Of a DNA stretch of 64,000 nt, positions 42,305 to 49,770 are shown in pieces. The DNA comes from Nitrosomonas sp. (lineage in GTDB: Bacteria > Pseudomonadota > Gammaproteobacteria > Burkholderiales > Nitrosomonadaceae). The translations under genes and the position numbers were made by a program. Location: positions 1-64,000 of the forward strand of contig JAJHPK010000039.1 of the NCBI GenBank assembly GCA_020890945.1. Direction: 5' to 3'. The notes under the pieces were generated by a model. That model saw nothing but the letters and a program-made list of their open reading frames with translations, ran no database searches and was not told the origin of the DNA. Position 1 is the stretch's first letter; each line of letters begins with the position of its first letter.

Positions 42305-42532
42305 GCAAGAATTATGTTTTCAGAAAAATGAAAACACTCTCCTTTATCGACTATTTATAGTAAATAGCTCGATTATTTCAGCAAGAATTATGTTTTCAGA
42401 AAAACAAAAACACCTTTCTTTATCGATAGTTATAATAAATAAGCTCAATTATTTCAGCAAGAATTGTGTTTTCTAAAAAACAAAAACACTTTCCTTTATC
42501 GAATATTTATAGTAAACAAGCTCGATTATTTG
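42305..42532 (-). repeat. Three tandem 76-bp repeats in the protease leader
   Basis: Copies start at 42305, 42381 and 42457 with an exact 76-bp period and a few substitutions each. On the gene's strand every unit contains a TATAAAT-like or related AT tract, an ATAAAGG block and a small inverted repeat (GTGTTTT ... AAAACAC in the 42457 copy, GTTTTC/GAAAAC in others). The array fills the space between the riboswitch and the protease start, so it is transcribed as leader RNA if the riboswitch promoter is used. Confidence 0.9.
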
Positions 42533-42540
42533 AATGAGAT

Positions 42541-42628
42541 ATCTGGCAGTCATGCTATCTTGGAGCGTAAGCCCTTTAGACCATAAACTTTGCGTCCCAC
42601 GCTTTCGCGAGGTTTGCCCTTTTCAGAT
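42541..42628 (-). promoter_or_regulatory. Cyclic-di-GMP-I (GEMM-I) riboswitch aptamer
   Basis: The minus strand shows the GEMM-I consensus in order: outer stem ATCTG (42628-42624), GGGCAAACC (42619-42611), a GAAA-capped P2 hairpin (TCGCGAAAGCG), TGGGACGCAAAG, then GGTCTAAAGGGC and a P3 stem closing with GATAGC, and CAGAT (42545-42541) pairing with the outer stem. The GNRA loop and the conserved GGGACGCAAAG junction are intact. It lies 282 bp upstream of the metalloprotease start, on the same strand, with the tandem repeats between. No classic terminator is obvious directly after it, so the expression platform is undefined. Confidence 0.9.
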
Positions 42629-42870
42629 CAATGTCTGACTTTATTAATATCGGCACTCATGACACCAAATTTAGCCCGTATTCACAAGAAGTATATTCAG
42701 AAAAAATTTTACACCGATGCAATTTTGGTTAACCAACCGAACACTACTAGTGTAGTGCTATCTAAATCAATAGCGATTGTAGTAATGAGTATGAATTTCT
42801 CTGAATTTGACGTGACTCGCCGCTTCTGGAAACATTGCAGAGCATCCGAGACATTAATAGCTGATTCAAA
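42629..42870. other. Intergenic region between riboswitch and glcF-like gene
   Basis: No supported gene. It must contain the promoter for the riboswitch/protease transcript on the minus strand; only an AT-rich TATTAATAA segment near 42640 looks promoter-like. Confidence 0.35.
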
Positions 42871-44178
42871 TTAAGCAATGGGTTGCCAACCCATTTGCTT
42901 CGCTAGCAACACGATTGGGTGCAATACTTCAACTCCCAGATTTCTTTCGCGAATTGCCTGCACAAAAAACATCGAACATCCAACGTTTGAGGTTAATAAC
43001 AATTTGCTGCCACTTTTTGTTAGAGCGTTCAATTTATTTTCTAACAACGCATCAGAAATATCTGCTTGATCTAAGAAATAAGTACCAGCCGCGCCACAGC
43101 ACTGGTCATTTCCTTCTAAAGCAACAATCTCCGCATTGGGGATGCGAGAAATCACGGAATATGGAGCGTTTTGTCCATGAAGTATATTTCGCAATGTACA
43201 CGGATCATGAATCAAGATTTTTTCCGGTAATGGCGCTAGCTCGATACTCTCCCAATTCTGATACGAGGCAAGAAATTGATTGATATCGAGGACAGGAATA
43301 GATCGGTCCAATACATTGGCTTCTGTTAATTGAGCACCACAACCTGAGGCTGTGGTAATAATGGCATCGATATTTGGCAAAGAAAATGCCATGTTATTTT
43401 GCTCTGCTAACGAACATGCTTCACGAACATGTCCACTATGTTGATATATCGCACCGCAGCAAGTTTGCTGAGCCGGAACATGAACGCTATATCCCAAACG
43501 ATTCAGTACATAAATACTTGCATTAAGCGCTTCTGTATCCGTCAGTCGAGCAACGCACCCCAAAAACAGAGCGACGTCACCGCGTTTATTTTCCTTGACA
43601 GGATAAAGTGACTGCCATGTATTATTGCTAGCAGTAGTTCCTATCGCTTGCGGGCTTCGATAAGGAATCTTAGCTACGGGAAGATTCGCAATGATTTTTA
43701 GCATTCTATTGGGTTTTAGTCTGTGAAAAGAGCGCATCCAACGCAAAAAACCTCTGCTCTGCATAAAGATGAACAAAAATCGCAACCTATCCAGCCGTTG
43801 AGGTTTAGAAAAAAATATTTTTTGTAAGTAAAAAATCAAAGTTGTTTGGAATTTTTTCTTGAAGGAAACGGGACGATCTATGATAAATGCCCGGGTTTCA
43901 TCAATCAAACAACCATAAGAAACGTTATTAGGGCAAACTTTTTCGCAGGCTCTACAGGTTAAACAGCGATCCATATGCTCGATAAATCGCGCATTTAAAG
44001 GTATTTTACCAGCGGCCACTCCATTCATCAGAACAATGCGGCCACGCGGAGAATCGGATTCTGATTTGAGTAATCGATAGGTAGGACAATGAGGCAAGCA
44101 TAAACCGCATGAAACACATTGATTCGATTGCTCAATGATAAATTTTTTTCTAGTAATAGATGATTTCTGATCTGGCAA
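42871..44178 (-). CDS. glcF: Glycolate oxidase iron-sulfur subunit-like protein (GlcF family)
   Basis: A 435-residue protein with two 4Fe-4S motifs near the N-terminus (QCVSCGLCLPHCPTYR and RCLTCRACEKVCPNNV) and two CCG domains (FLGCVARLTDTEAL with QQTCCGAIYQHSG; HDPCTLRNILHG with NDQCCGAAGTYFL). This is the arrangement of GlcF and related flavoenzyme partner subunits. The start appears to be a TTG (44178) since no ATG lies before the first cluster. No glcD or glcE homologue is nearby, so its flavoprotein partner must be elsewhere, and another substrate is possible. Confidence 0.85.
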   Translation of the reverse strand: MPDQKSSITRKKFIIEQSNQCVSCGLCLPHCPTYRLLKSESDSPRGRIVLMNGVAAGKIPLNARFIEHMDRCLTCRACEKVCPNNVSYGCLIDETRAFIIDRPVSFKKKFQTTLIFYLQKIFFSKPQRLDRLRFLFIFMQSRGFLRWMRSFHRLKPNRMLKIIANLPVAKIPYRSPQAIGTTASNNTWQSLYPVKENKRGDVALFLGCVARLTDTEALNASIYVLNRLGYSVHVPAQQTCCGAIYQHSGHVREACSLAEQNNMAFSLPNIDAIITTASGCGAQLTEANVLDRSIPVLDINQFLASYQNWESIELAPLPEKILIHDPCTLRNILHGQNAPYSVISRIPNAEIVALEGNDQCCGAAGTYFLDQADISDALLENKLNALTKSGSKLLLTSNVGCSMFFVQAIRERNLGVEVLHPIVLLAKQMGWQPIA

Positions 44179-44206
44179 ACTGCGTACTCTCTACCTATTT
44201 CGCAAT

Positions 44207-44232
44207 CCCCCTGTAAAACAATACAAAGGGGG
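44207..44232 (-). terminator. GC-rich stem-loop after the lipoprotein gene
   Basis: CCCCCT (44207-44212) pairs with AGGGGG (44227-44232) around a 14-base loop, between the lipoprotein stop and the glcF start. No long U-tract follows on the minus strand, so it may reduce rather than stop read-through. Confidence 0.4.
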
Positions 44233-44273
44233 TAAGTCTTCTAGAAAATAATCAACGGAGGTTTACTAATTTA

Positions 44274-44612
44274 TTACTTGCAGCGAATAAATACGTTACG
44301 GGTCATTGTTGAACCTGGAAAAGTGGCGTATCCAGAAGTCGGTGAATAAGGGTTTTTCTTAAAATCGTGGACCGCGACCGAGTGTGGAATAATCATCCCA
44401 CTTTGATTGAGAATGTGATACCCCTTGGCATTACAAATTTCCCCAGCCTTTTCCAAGCAATGGCTAAAATTCATTTCCCTGCCACTGCAATTGATGTTAT
44501 AGCCTTTAGTTCCATCGGCAAAATAAATTTCCCGTTGCGTAGGGCTAGCACAACCTTGCAGCACAATTATTACAGCAACCAAAAGAAAAAAACGGATATT
44601 CGATCGAGACAT
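44274..44612 (-). CDS. Small predicted lipoprotein, unknown function
   Basis: From MSRSNIRFFLLVAVIIVLQGC the lipobox LQGC at about residue 20-23 predicts lipid anchoring. The mature part of about 90 residues has paired cysteines (YNINCSGREMNFSHCLEKAG, EICNAKGYHIL, VFIRCK), suggesting disulfides in the periplasm. The Cys spacing resembles small envelope lipoproteins common in proteobacteria, but I cannot name it. Confidence 0.8.
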   Translation of the reverse strand: MSRSNIRFFLLVAVIIVLQGCASPTQREIYFADGTKGYNINCSGREMNFSHCLEKAGEICNAKGYHILNQSGMIIPHSVAVHDFKKNPYSPTSGYATFPGSTMTRNVFIRCK

Positions 44613-44621
44613 GATAAACAA

Positions 44622-44930
44622 AATTGAATTGAGTTAATTACTGTCGAATTCTACAGGATTCTAAGAAATCATCGGCAAATTTTGTTGTTTTTCAAAATCC
44701 CTTTTCAATTATGGTATTTGATCAACAAAACTCCGGATATCGGGGTAATTCGTGCAAGAAATATAGTCATATAAAAAATGACGGACATCTAACTATTATA
44801 AATCGTTGGTCAGCTCACCCTGAAGCATTCCACCAACCTTCCGCAATCCGGTTTGATAAAGCTGCCAGATTTCCTGGCGGTCTAATAAAGTTAAGCGAAT
44901 GATTCAATGTATGTTCGTTTACTGGAGTTG
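44622..44930. other. Intergenic stretch without a recognised gene
   Basis: A 63-codon open frame at 44711-44902 on the plus strand has no recognisable motif and no ribosome site, so I do not call it. The right border touches an IS3-type remnant. Confidence 0.4.
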
Positions 44931-45218
44931 GAGTTGTCCCATTTTGACGGACAATTTTTTCATGAAATCGAGAGAGTCTCGACTTGTGAAAGAGGATTGC
45001 AATTTATGGTGATTTGATTTTCTTCATTCAGTTTTTTCTCAAAATTGTTGGGTGGTGATAAATATCCTAGCCCGGAATGCCTGCGAATGGGGTTGTAGCA
45101 GGATTCGATCCAGGTGAATATGGGTATGACCAGCCTTGCTTCAGTTTTGTTTTTCCAGGAACGCCTATCGATCAATTCACATTCAAGGGAAGCAAAAATT
45201 CTCAGCCATTGCGTTATC
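44931..45218 (-). pseudogene. IS3-family transposase (OrfB) 3' remnant
   Basis: The minus strand encodes DNAMAENF, then after a one-base frameshift FASLECELIDRRSW, and ARLVIPIFTWIESCYNPIRR with HSGLGYLSPPNNFEKKL. This is the C-terminal end of an IS3-family integrase-type transposase. A TGTCCCATTTTGACGGACAA-like sequence at about 44937-44956 looks like the element's terminal repeat. The coding remnant breaks off exactly at 45219, where the inverted repeat of the IS481-like element begins. Confidence 0.85.
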
Positions 45219-46387
45219 TGTAAAGAACGACATTTAATCTGACATTTCTATTTAAATTTACTTTTGAAAGGAAGTCAGATGAATATTGAAACTGGACATA
45301 AAATCATTAAGAATAAGATTGGTTTGTTAAAACTGTCAGAAACATTAGGTAACATATCGCAGGCCTGCAAAGTGATGGGCTTTAGTCGCGACAGTTTTTA
45401 TCGATTTAAAGAACTATATGAGCAAGGAGGGGAGTCTGCGCTGCAGGAAATCAGTCGCAAGAAGCCGATTTTAGCGAACCGGGTTGCCCCACAGGTTGAA
45501 GCAGCGGTTATCCGGCATGCGATTGCTCAGCCTGCTTATGGTCAGCATCGAGTCGCTAATGAATTACGTAAACAGGGGATTGTCGTTTCATCGGGGGGAG
45601 TGCGGTCGATCTGGCTACGCCATGATTTGGAAACATTTGCCAAGCGCCTGAAAGCTTTATCAGCCAAGGTAGCTCAAGATGGTTTGATTCTCACAGAAGA
45701 TCAATTGCGTGCGCTCGAAAAAGCTCGTGAGGAAAAACAAGCACACGGAGAAATCGAGACCGAGCATCCTGGGTATCTGGGCAGTCAAGATACTTACTAC
45801 GTGGGGAATATTAAAGGAGTGGGACGGATCTACCAACAGACATTTATCGATACTTATTGCAAGGTTGCTCTGGTCAAACTCTACGATCGCAAACATGCGA
45901 TTACTGCTGCCGACATGCTTAACGATCGCGTGCTGCCGTTTTATGAGGAACAAGGCATCCCTCTGTTACGTATTCTGACTGATCGAGGTAGTGAATATTG
46001 TGGTAATCGTGAGCATCATAACTATGAGCTTTATCTTGACTTGGAGAACATTGAACATACTCGCACCAAAGTCAAATCACCGCAGACCAATGGGATTTGT
46101 GAGCGTTTCCATCAGACCCTGCAAAACGAGTTTTATGCGAACGCCTTTCGACGCAAGATTTATCATTCTCTCGAGGAGTTACAATCCGATGTCGATACTT
46201 GGATTCATCATTACAACCATGATCGAACGCATTCCGGAAAACATTGCTTTGGTAAAGCACCCATGCAGACACTGAAAGACAGCATTCCTTTGGCGTTGGC
46301 CAAACAACTGAATCAGACTTTGCCGACGTCTGTTTCAGTCTCAGCTTAGTCGGCTTGTCTGTCAGAGCAAATTTCGTTCAGGACAAG
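45219..46387 (+). mobile_element. Complete IS481-family insertion sequence
   Basis: Terminal inverted repeats of 26 bp: 45219-45244 and the inverse at 46362-46387 share TGT, GAACGA, ATTT and TCTGACA blocks. The element is about 1.17 kb with one intact transposase gene. It lies at the broken end of an IS3 remnant, but the other half of that IS3 is not visible on its right side, so a deletion or rearrangement accompanied or followed insertion. Confidence 0.85.
45279..46349 (+). CDS. IS481-family transposase
   Basis: A 356-residue protein from the ATG at 45279 behind AAAGGAAG. The N-terminal helix-turn-helix has ISQACKVMGFSRDSFYRFKE and QPAYGQHRVANELRKQG. The DDE catalytic core shows QTFIDTYCKVALVKLYDRK (D), LRILTDRGSEYCGN (D) and QTNGICERFHQTLQNEFY (E). 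It reads as intact and may be active. Confidence 0.93.
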   Translation: MNIETGHKIIKNKIGLLKLSETLGNISQACKVMGFSRDSFYRFKELYEQGGESALQEISRKKPILANRVAPQVEAAVIRHAIAQPAYGQHRVANELRKQGIVVSSGGVRSIWLRHDLETFAKRLKALSAKVAQDGLILTEDQLRALEKAREEKQAHGEIETEHPGYLGSQDTYYVGNIKGVGRIYQQTFIDTYCKVALVKLYDRKHAITAADMLNDRVLPFYEEQGIPLLRILTDRGSEYCGNREHHNYELYLDLENIEHTRTKVKSPQTNGICERFHQTLQNEFYANAFRRKIYHSLEELQSDVDTWIHHYNHDRTHSGKHCFGKAPMQTLKDSIPLALAKQLNQTLPTSVSVSA

Positions 46388-46803
46388 TCAGGTAACCCTG
46401 AACCGGTTTCCGCCTCAACCGATCGGGCAATAGCGCAGCCATCATTGTTGGCATTTTCAAGTTTAATAAAAATGGACACTTTTTGGCTTTAAGTCCATTT
46501 TTTATGCGCTCAAATATTAAGCTTTTCTGTTTATGCATTTTAATAGGAACTGCGAACTCGCGCTTTCGACCCAAAACGGCTGTTGGTCTCCTTATTAGGA
46601 ATGTAATGCTGACTCAAAAGCCGACTGTCAAATGTGCAATAACAAATTGTTTATCCCAGGCATATTTATAAGCACGAGGTTATTTTGTTTGTTTTTTTGC
46701 AAGCGCCAGCCGATGCTTCCTCTGATCCGCCCCGACTTTAACGGAGACTCCATTCTCTCGAAAGTTGGAGCGGATCGGGTAAAGACAGGGTATATTTACT
46801 CCA
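46388..46803. other. Intergenic region between IS481 and the serine protease
   Basis: No recognisable gene; short overlapping open frames on both strands show no motif or ribosome site. It contains one terminator-like hairpin (46468-46502). Confidence 0.4.
46468..46502 (+). terminator. Terminator-like hairpin downstream of IS481
   Basis: AAAAATGGAC (46468-46477) pairs with GTCCATTTTT (46493-46502) around a 15-base loop, and the right arm ends in a T-run. It can act in either direction. Confidence 0.5.
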
Positions 46804-48336
46804 TCAAGGCAAACCACTCTTCCTACAGGCACGATCTTCCCATTTGCAGAGATTCGCTTCATGTGAAGTAGTAGCCTCGGTGAGACATGCATTAAGCGCA
46901 CGATCGCAGTATCCTCTTTGCGGAGGCGGAGAGGAGACAGGGGGGGTTACGGCAATATCGAGTGTTCCCAACTCTGCTTGCACCGCACCGATCGGGCTGT
47001 AGACTGATACTGGGGGAACAGCGTTCTGAAAGCCGCCCCAAGCGATTCCTACCAGCGCTACACGGGCCATTCCCATTTCGATGAAAACGGGCGATCCGCT
47101 GTCGCCGGGTTGTGAATCAAAGTTTGTCATGTCTTGACACAACAGCGTCTGAATTGTATCCCGCACTGGCATAGTCACGCAGCTGTTCGTGACTGCACCG
47201 CTCGTGTAGCCTGTTGTTCGACCAATTTTATTAACGACAGTACCAACCAAGGGTGCCGGACCGGCGCGGTCCACCACTAGTTGAGCACCCCAGTAGTCCA
47301 TCGTTGGGCCACAGGGAGGTGTACTGCAGGCCCTTGTCGGAAGTGCGATGTTACCAAGACCGTTGCCGTCTGCGGGGTCGTTAAAGGCTGCAAAGGCCGA
47401 GTCGCTGAAGCGGCACAACCGACCCGGTGGACAATTGGGCAAAGATGGTATCCAGGCGGGATTGACGGTATCTGTTGCGCTGGCAAGAGAGATCAGACTG
47501 GGCTGATGAAGCGGTGTGCCTAATGCGCCGCCCGTGCCAGCATTGGTGCAGTGCGAATTAGTGAGAAACCCCATAACGCCGGCACGTTTGGCTACGGCCG
47601 TTACTGTACATGCATTTGGAGTTACACCTGGAAATACTCCTATAGATTCCCAAAAACTCATCTGGATGCCGCCCTCAAATGGTCTAAAGACATCCCGTAG
47701 TGAATGATAAAACTCAGCCTCCTGATGTTGCACAACACGCACTGCACCGTTCGGCACGCCAATTTTCGCTATGTACTTCTCGGCTCTAGACATACCTTCT
47801 TTTGTCGTAACGCCGATCGTTACACAATTGCACACCTCGTCGGCATCTAAAGACGCCGCATCCAGCAGCGTCATGACCTCGGCGAGTTTGTCTCGATAAT
47901 CCAAGAGCTCGAACCACGTCCGCTTCGCTGACTTGAAAACGATGATAGGATTCTCATCAGCCGTGCCGTTCGCTTCGGCACGTGCCTCAAGGTAACGTTT
48001 AATGAACGGAAGCGCTTCTTCTTCCTTCGATGAATCCGTCAGAGCGACAATGACGTTACCCTTCTCGTCCAGATATAAACCTCCGAATGAAGGCACAAGA
48101 CGATTCAGGGTCGCAAACCCTAGATCTAGTGAAATCGCATGAGCGGCACGTTCGATCGGGTCGAGGATGATATCAGATGTTTCTGTCGTTGCGGCACGTG
48201 CGGTGAATGTGCCGATGGATAAAATAACCAAGCATAACTTCAATAAGGCATTGCAACAACATTGCTTCATCCTGGCTACTGTGGCGTCCTCGATCAATGC
48301 CGGAACTATGATTAGTTTAGATAAGATTTTCATCAT
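46804..48336 (-). CDS. Secreted chymotrypsin-like (S1) serine protease
   Basis: A 510-residue protein whose catalytic triad is visible: LTNSHCTNAGTGG (His), CRFSDSAFAAFND (Asp) and SQPGDSGSPVFIEMG (Ser). A signal-like segment LLKLCLVILSIGTFTARA lies near residue 40; the true start may be an internal Met (MKQCCCNALLK). A pro-region of about 190 residues precedes the protease domain, and a Pro-rich linker plus a Cys-rich tail (GYCDRALNACLTEATTSHEA) ends it. Its ATG overlaps the stop of the haloperoxidase-like fragment by one base. Base composition looks more GC-rich than the flanks, suggesting transfer. Confidence 0.85.
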   Translation of the reverse strand: MMKILSKLIIVPALIEDATVARMKQCCCNALLKLCLVILSIGTFTARAATTETSDIILDPIERAAHAISLDLGFATLNRLVPSFGGLYLDEKGNVIVALTDSSKEEEALPFIKRYLEARAEANGTADENPIIVFKSAKRTWFELLDYRDKLAEVMTLLDAASLDADEVCNCVTIGVTTKEGMSRAEKYIAKIGVPNGAVRVVQHQEAEFYHSLRDVFRPFEGGIQMSFWESIGVFPGVTPNACTVTAVAKRAGVMGFLTNSHCTNAGTGGALGTPLHQPSLISLASATDTVNPAWIPSLPNCPPGRLCRFSDSAFAAFNDPADGNGLGNIALPTRACSTPPCGPTMDYWGAQLVVDRAGPAPLVGTVVNKIGRTTGYTSGAVTNSCVTMPVRDTIQTLLCQDMTNFDSQPGDSGSPVFIEMGMARVALVGIAWGGFQNAVPPVSVYSPIGAVQAELGTLDIAVTPPVSSPPPQRGYCDRALNACLTEATTSHEANLCKWEDRACRKSGLP

Positions 48337-48572
48337 TATGTCTCCTTTTGCAATTTTAATGTTGGTACTGCTGGAGCAGTGATGTTCAATAACGCTGAAC
48401 GACCCGAAGCATGTGCCGCAGCGTCGTTAAGTGCTGCCAATGCCATGGCAATCGCACGCGCAGTCAAAAATGGACCTTTCTGATCCCCAGAGCTCAATGC
48501 TGTTGTATGGTCTCTGCGGATACATTCCATACTCATATCGCACCAGAAGCGTAATTCACTTGTAGCCGTCAT
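48336..48572 (-). pseudogene. N-terminal fragment of a vanadium haloperoxidase/PAP2-like protein
   Basis: From the ATG at 48572 (strong GAGGAGG ribosome site) 78 codons encode MTATSELRFWCDMSMECIRR and FLTARAIAMALAALNDAAAH, resembling the N-terminus of bacterial vanadium-dependent haloperoxidase-like proteins. All catalytic motifs, which lie far downstream in that family, are missing. The frame ends in TAATG, overlapping the serine-protease start. Either a truncated gene now serving as a translational leader, or an independent small protein. Confidence 0.6.
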
Positions 48573-48886
48573 TTGAAGGTACCTCCTCAAAATATTTATT
48601 GGATTCCTTGATCATAGAATATTAAAAATATGAATATTCTTTTCATATCGTGAAAATTACTACAATCTGCCTTGCAGCCATAAATCTTTCTGTACGCACT
48701 GATCGTTTTCACGCTCAAATATAAACATACCCTGAGGAAATTTACTGTGACTTTCCTCACATCGGATCAGATTCATACTACAATGAACCGACGCAAGTCT
48801 GATAATTGTGAAAATTTCCCTACTTTTCTGCGACCTTCGAAATAGCCAGTCATACAAAACGTCTAGTGTCATTCATTTTTATGAAT
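48573..48886. other. Intergenic region with a short hairpin
   Basis: No supported gene. CATTCAT (48870-48876) and ATGAATG (48881-48887) form a perfect seven-base stem with a TTTT loop, abutting the 69-bp repeat. A 70-codon minus-strand frame at 48660-48872 has no recognisable motif. Confidence 0.4.
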
Positions 48887-48955
48887 GGCTCTAGACTAGT
48901 AGATACAATCTGTTAGTCTAGTAAGCTGTTAAGAAACAGTAAATTAAGGGATTAT
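48887..48955 (-). repeat. 69-bp repeat, copy B (inverted partner of 200-268)
   Basis: The reverse complement matches copy A over 69 of 69 positions with four mismatches, including the TCTAGACTA palindrome. The two copies bracket 48.6 kb in opposite orientation. No transposase reading frame abuts copy B. Confidence 0.85.
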
Positions 48956-49089
48956 TGGGTATAGGGAAAATAAACCACCTTTTCCGTGAGTATTGAATGT
49001 ACTGGAAGCTGGCCAAACACTGTAATAATCGATCGAGAAATGACAATATTCCAGTTCAGTTATCACAAAAAAGTCAAAGATTTTGCCGC
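48956..49089. other. Spacer between copy B and the IS91 remnant
   Basis: No gene or regulatory element supported. Confidence 0.3.
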
Positions 49090-49690
49090 GTTTTGGCGCT
49101 TCAGGCGAAAGACGCCCAGGGGTAAAGATCAGCCCAGTGATGAAGAGGATTGAAAGGAACGAGCGCGGGATCAGGTTGGATCGAAAAGTTCGAAGGCCTG
49201 CGCAGACGCTCTAGGCGGTGCCCGCGCAGGCAAACCGAGATGATCAAGAATTTTAGTGATTGCGCCGGATTCCAGGATAGCGGCAATGATTTTCAGAGTT
49301 CCGCCACAGTGCGGACAATCTTCGATATCGATATCAAACACCCGCTTGAGCAAACGCGCCCAACTGATGCGCACGGAAACCGGGGAAGGCAGCACATCGG
49401 CATTCGTATCGAATCCATTACTTTTGTTTTTCTTGCTGCCAGGAATCATCTCAGCACGCAGTTTGGCGTTCGGCGCAAGCACGCCATGGAAACGAATGAG
49501 GTTGAGCCTTGGCCGGGGAACCAGCGCAGCCAGCCGTTGCATGAATTCAAGGTGTCTTCAGCTTTAACACGATTTGCCCATCTTTATTGCGTGTCAGTCG
49601 TTCATTAGCAATCGCCGGTCGCGTGATGTAACGGCACAGATGTTCCAGTGTTATCACTCCGGGGTTCCCCGACTCAATGCCGGATTTTCT
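49090..49690 (-). pseudogene. IS91-family transposase, degraded C-terminal part
   Basis: The minus strand shows GVITLEHLCRYITRPAIANE and RLTRNKDGQIVLKLKTP, then after a deletion and frameshift MQRLAALVPRPRLNLIRFHG and VLAPNAKLRAEM, ARLLKRVFDIDIEDCPHCGG and TLKIIAAILESGAITKIL. These are the C-terminal segments of IS91-type (HUH rolling-circle) transposases, including the CPHCGG zinc motif. The catalytic HUH and Tyr region is absent. Confidence 0.85.
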
Positions 49691-49770
49691 CGTCCATAAC
49701 TAGTAACTTTTCAATGTTAATTTCACCCTTTCCCCAGTAATTTTTGCATGTTGATTGACAATCATCAGCC

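Noticed and set aside
42135..42476. 113-codon plus-strand frame across the tandem repeats
   Set aside because: Composed of the repeat units and antisense protease signal-peptide sequence; the riboswitch and repeats explain the region.
42305..42532. Tandem repeats as a CRISPR array
   Set aside because: Direct contiguous 76-bp units without alternating unique spacers, and no cas genes.
44711..44902. 63-codon plus-strand frame
   Set aside because: No ribosome site, no recognisable family and it lies in IS-bordered debris.
49101..49286. Separate 61-codon minus-strand gene
   Set aside because: It is part of the frameshifted IS91 transposase remnant.
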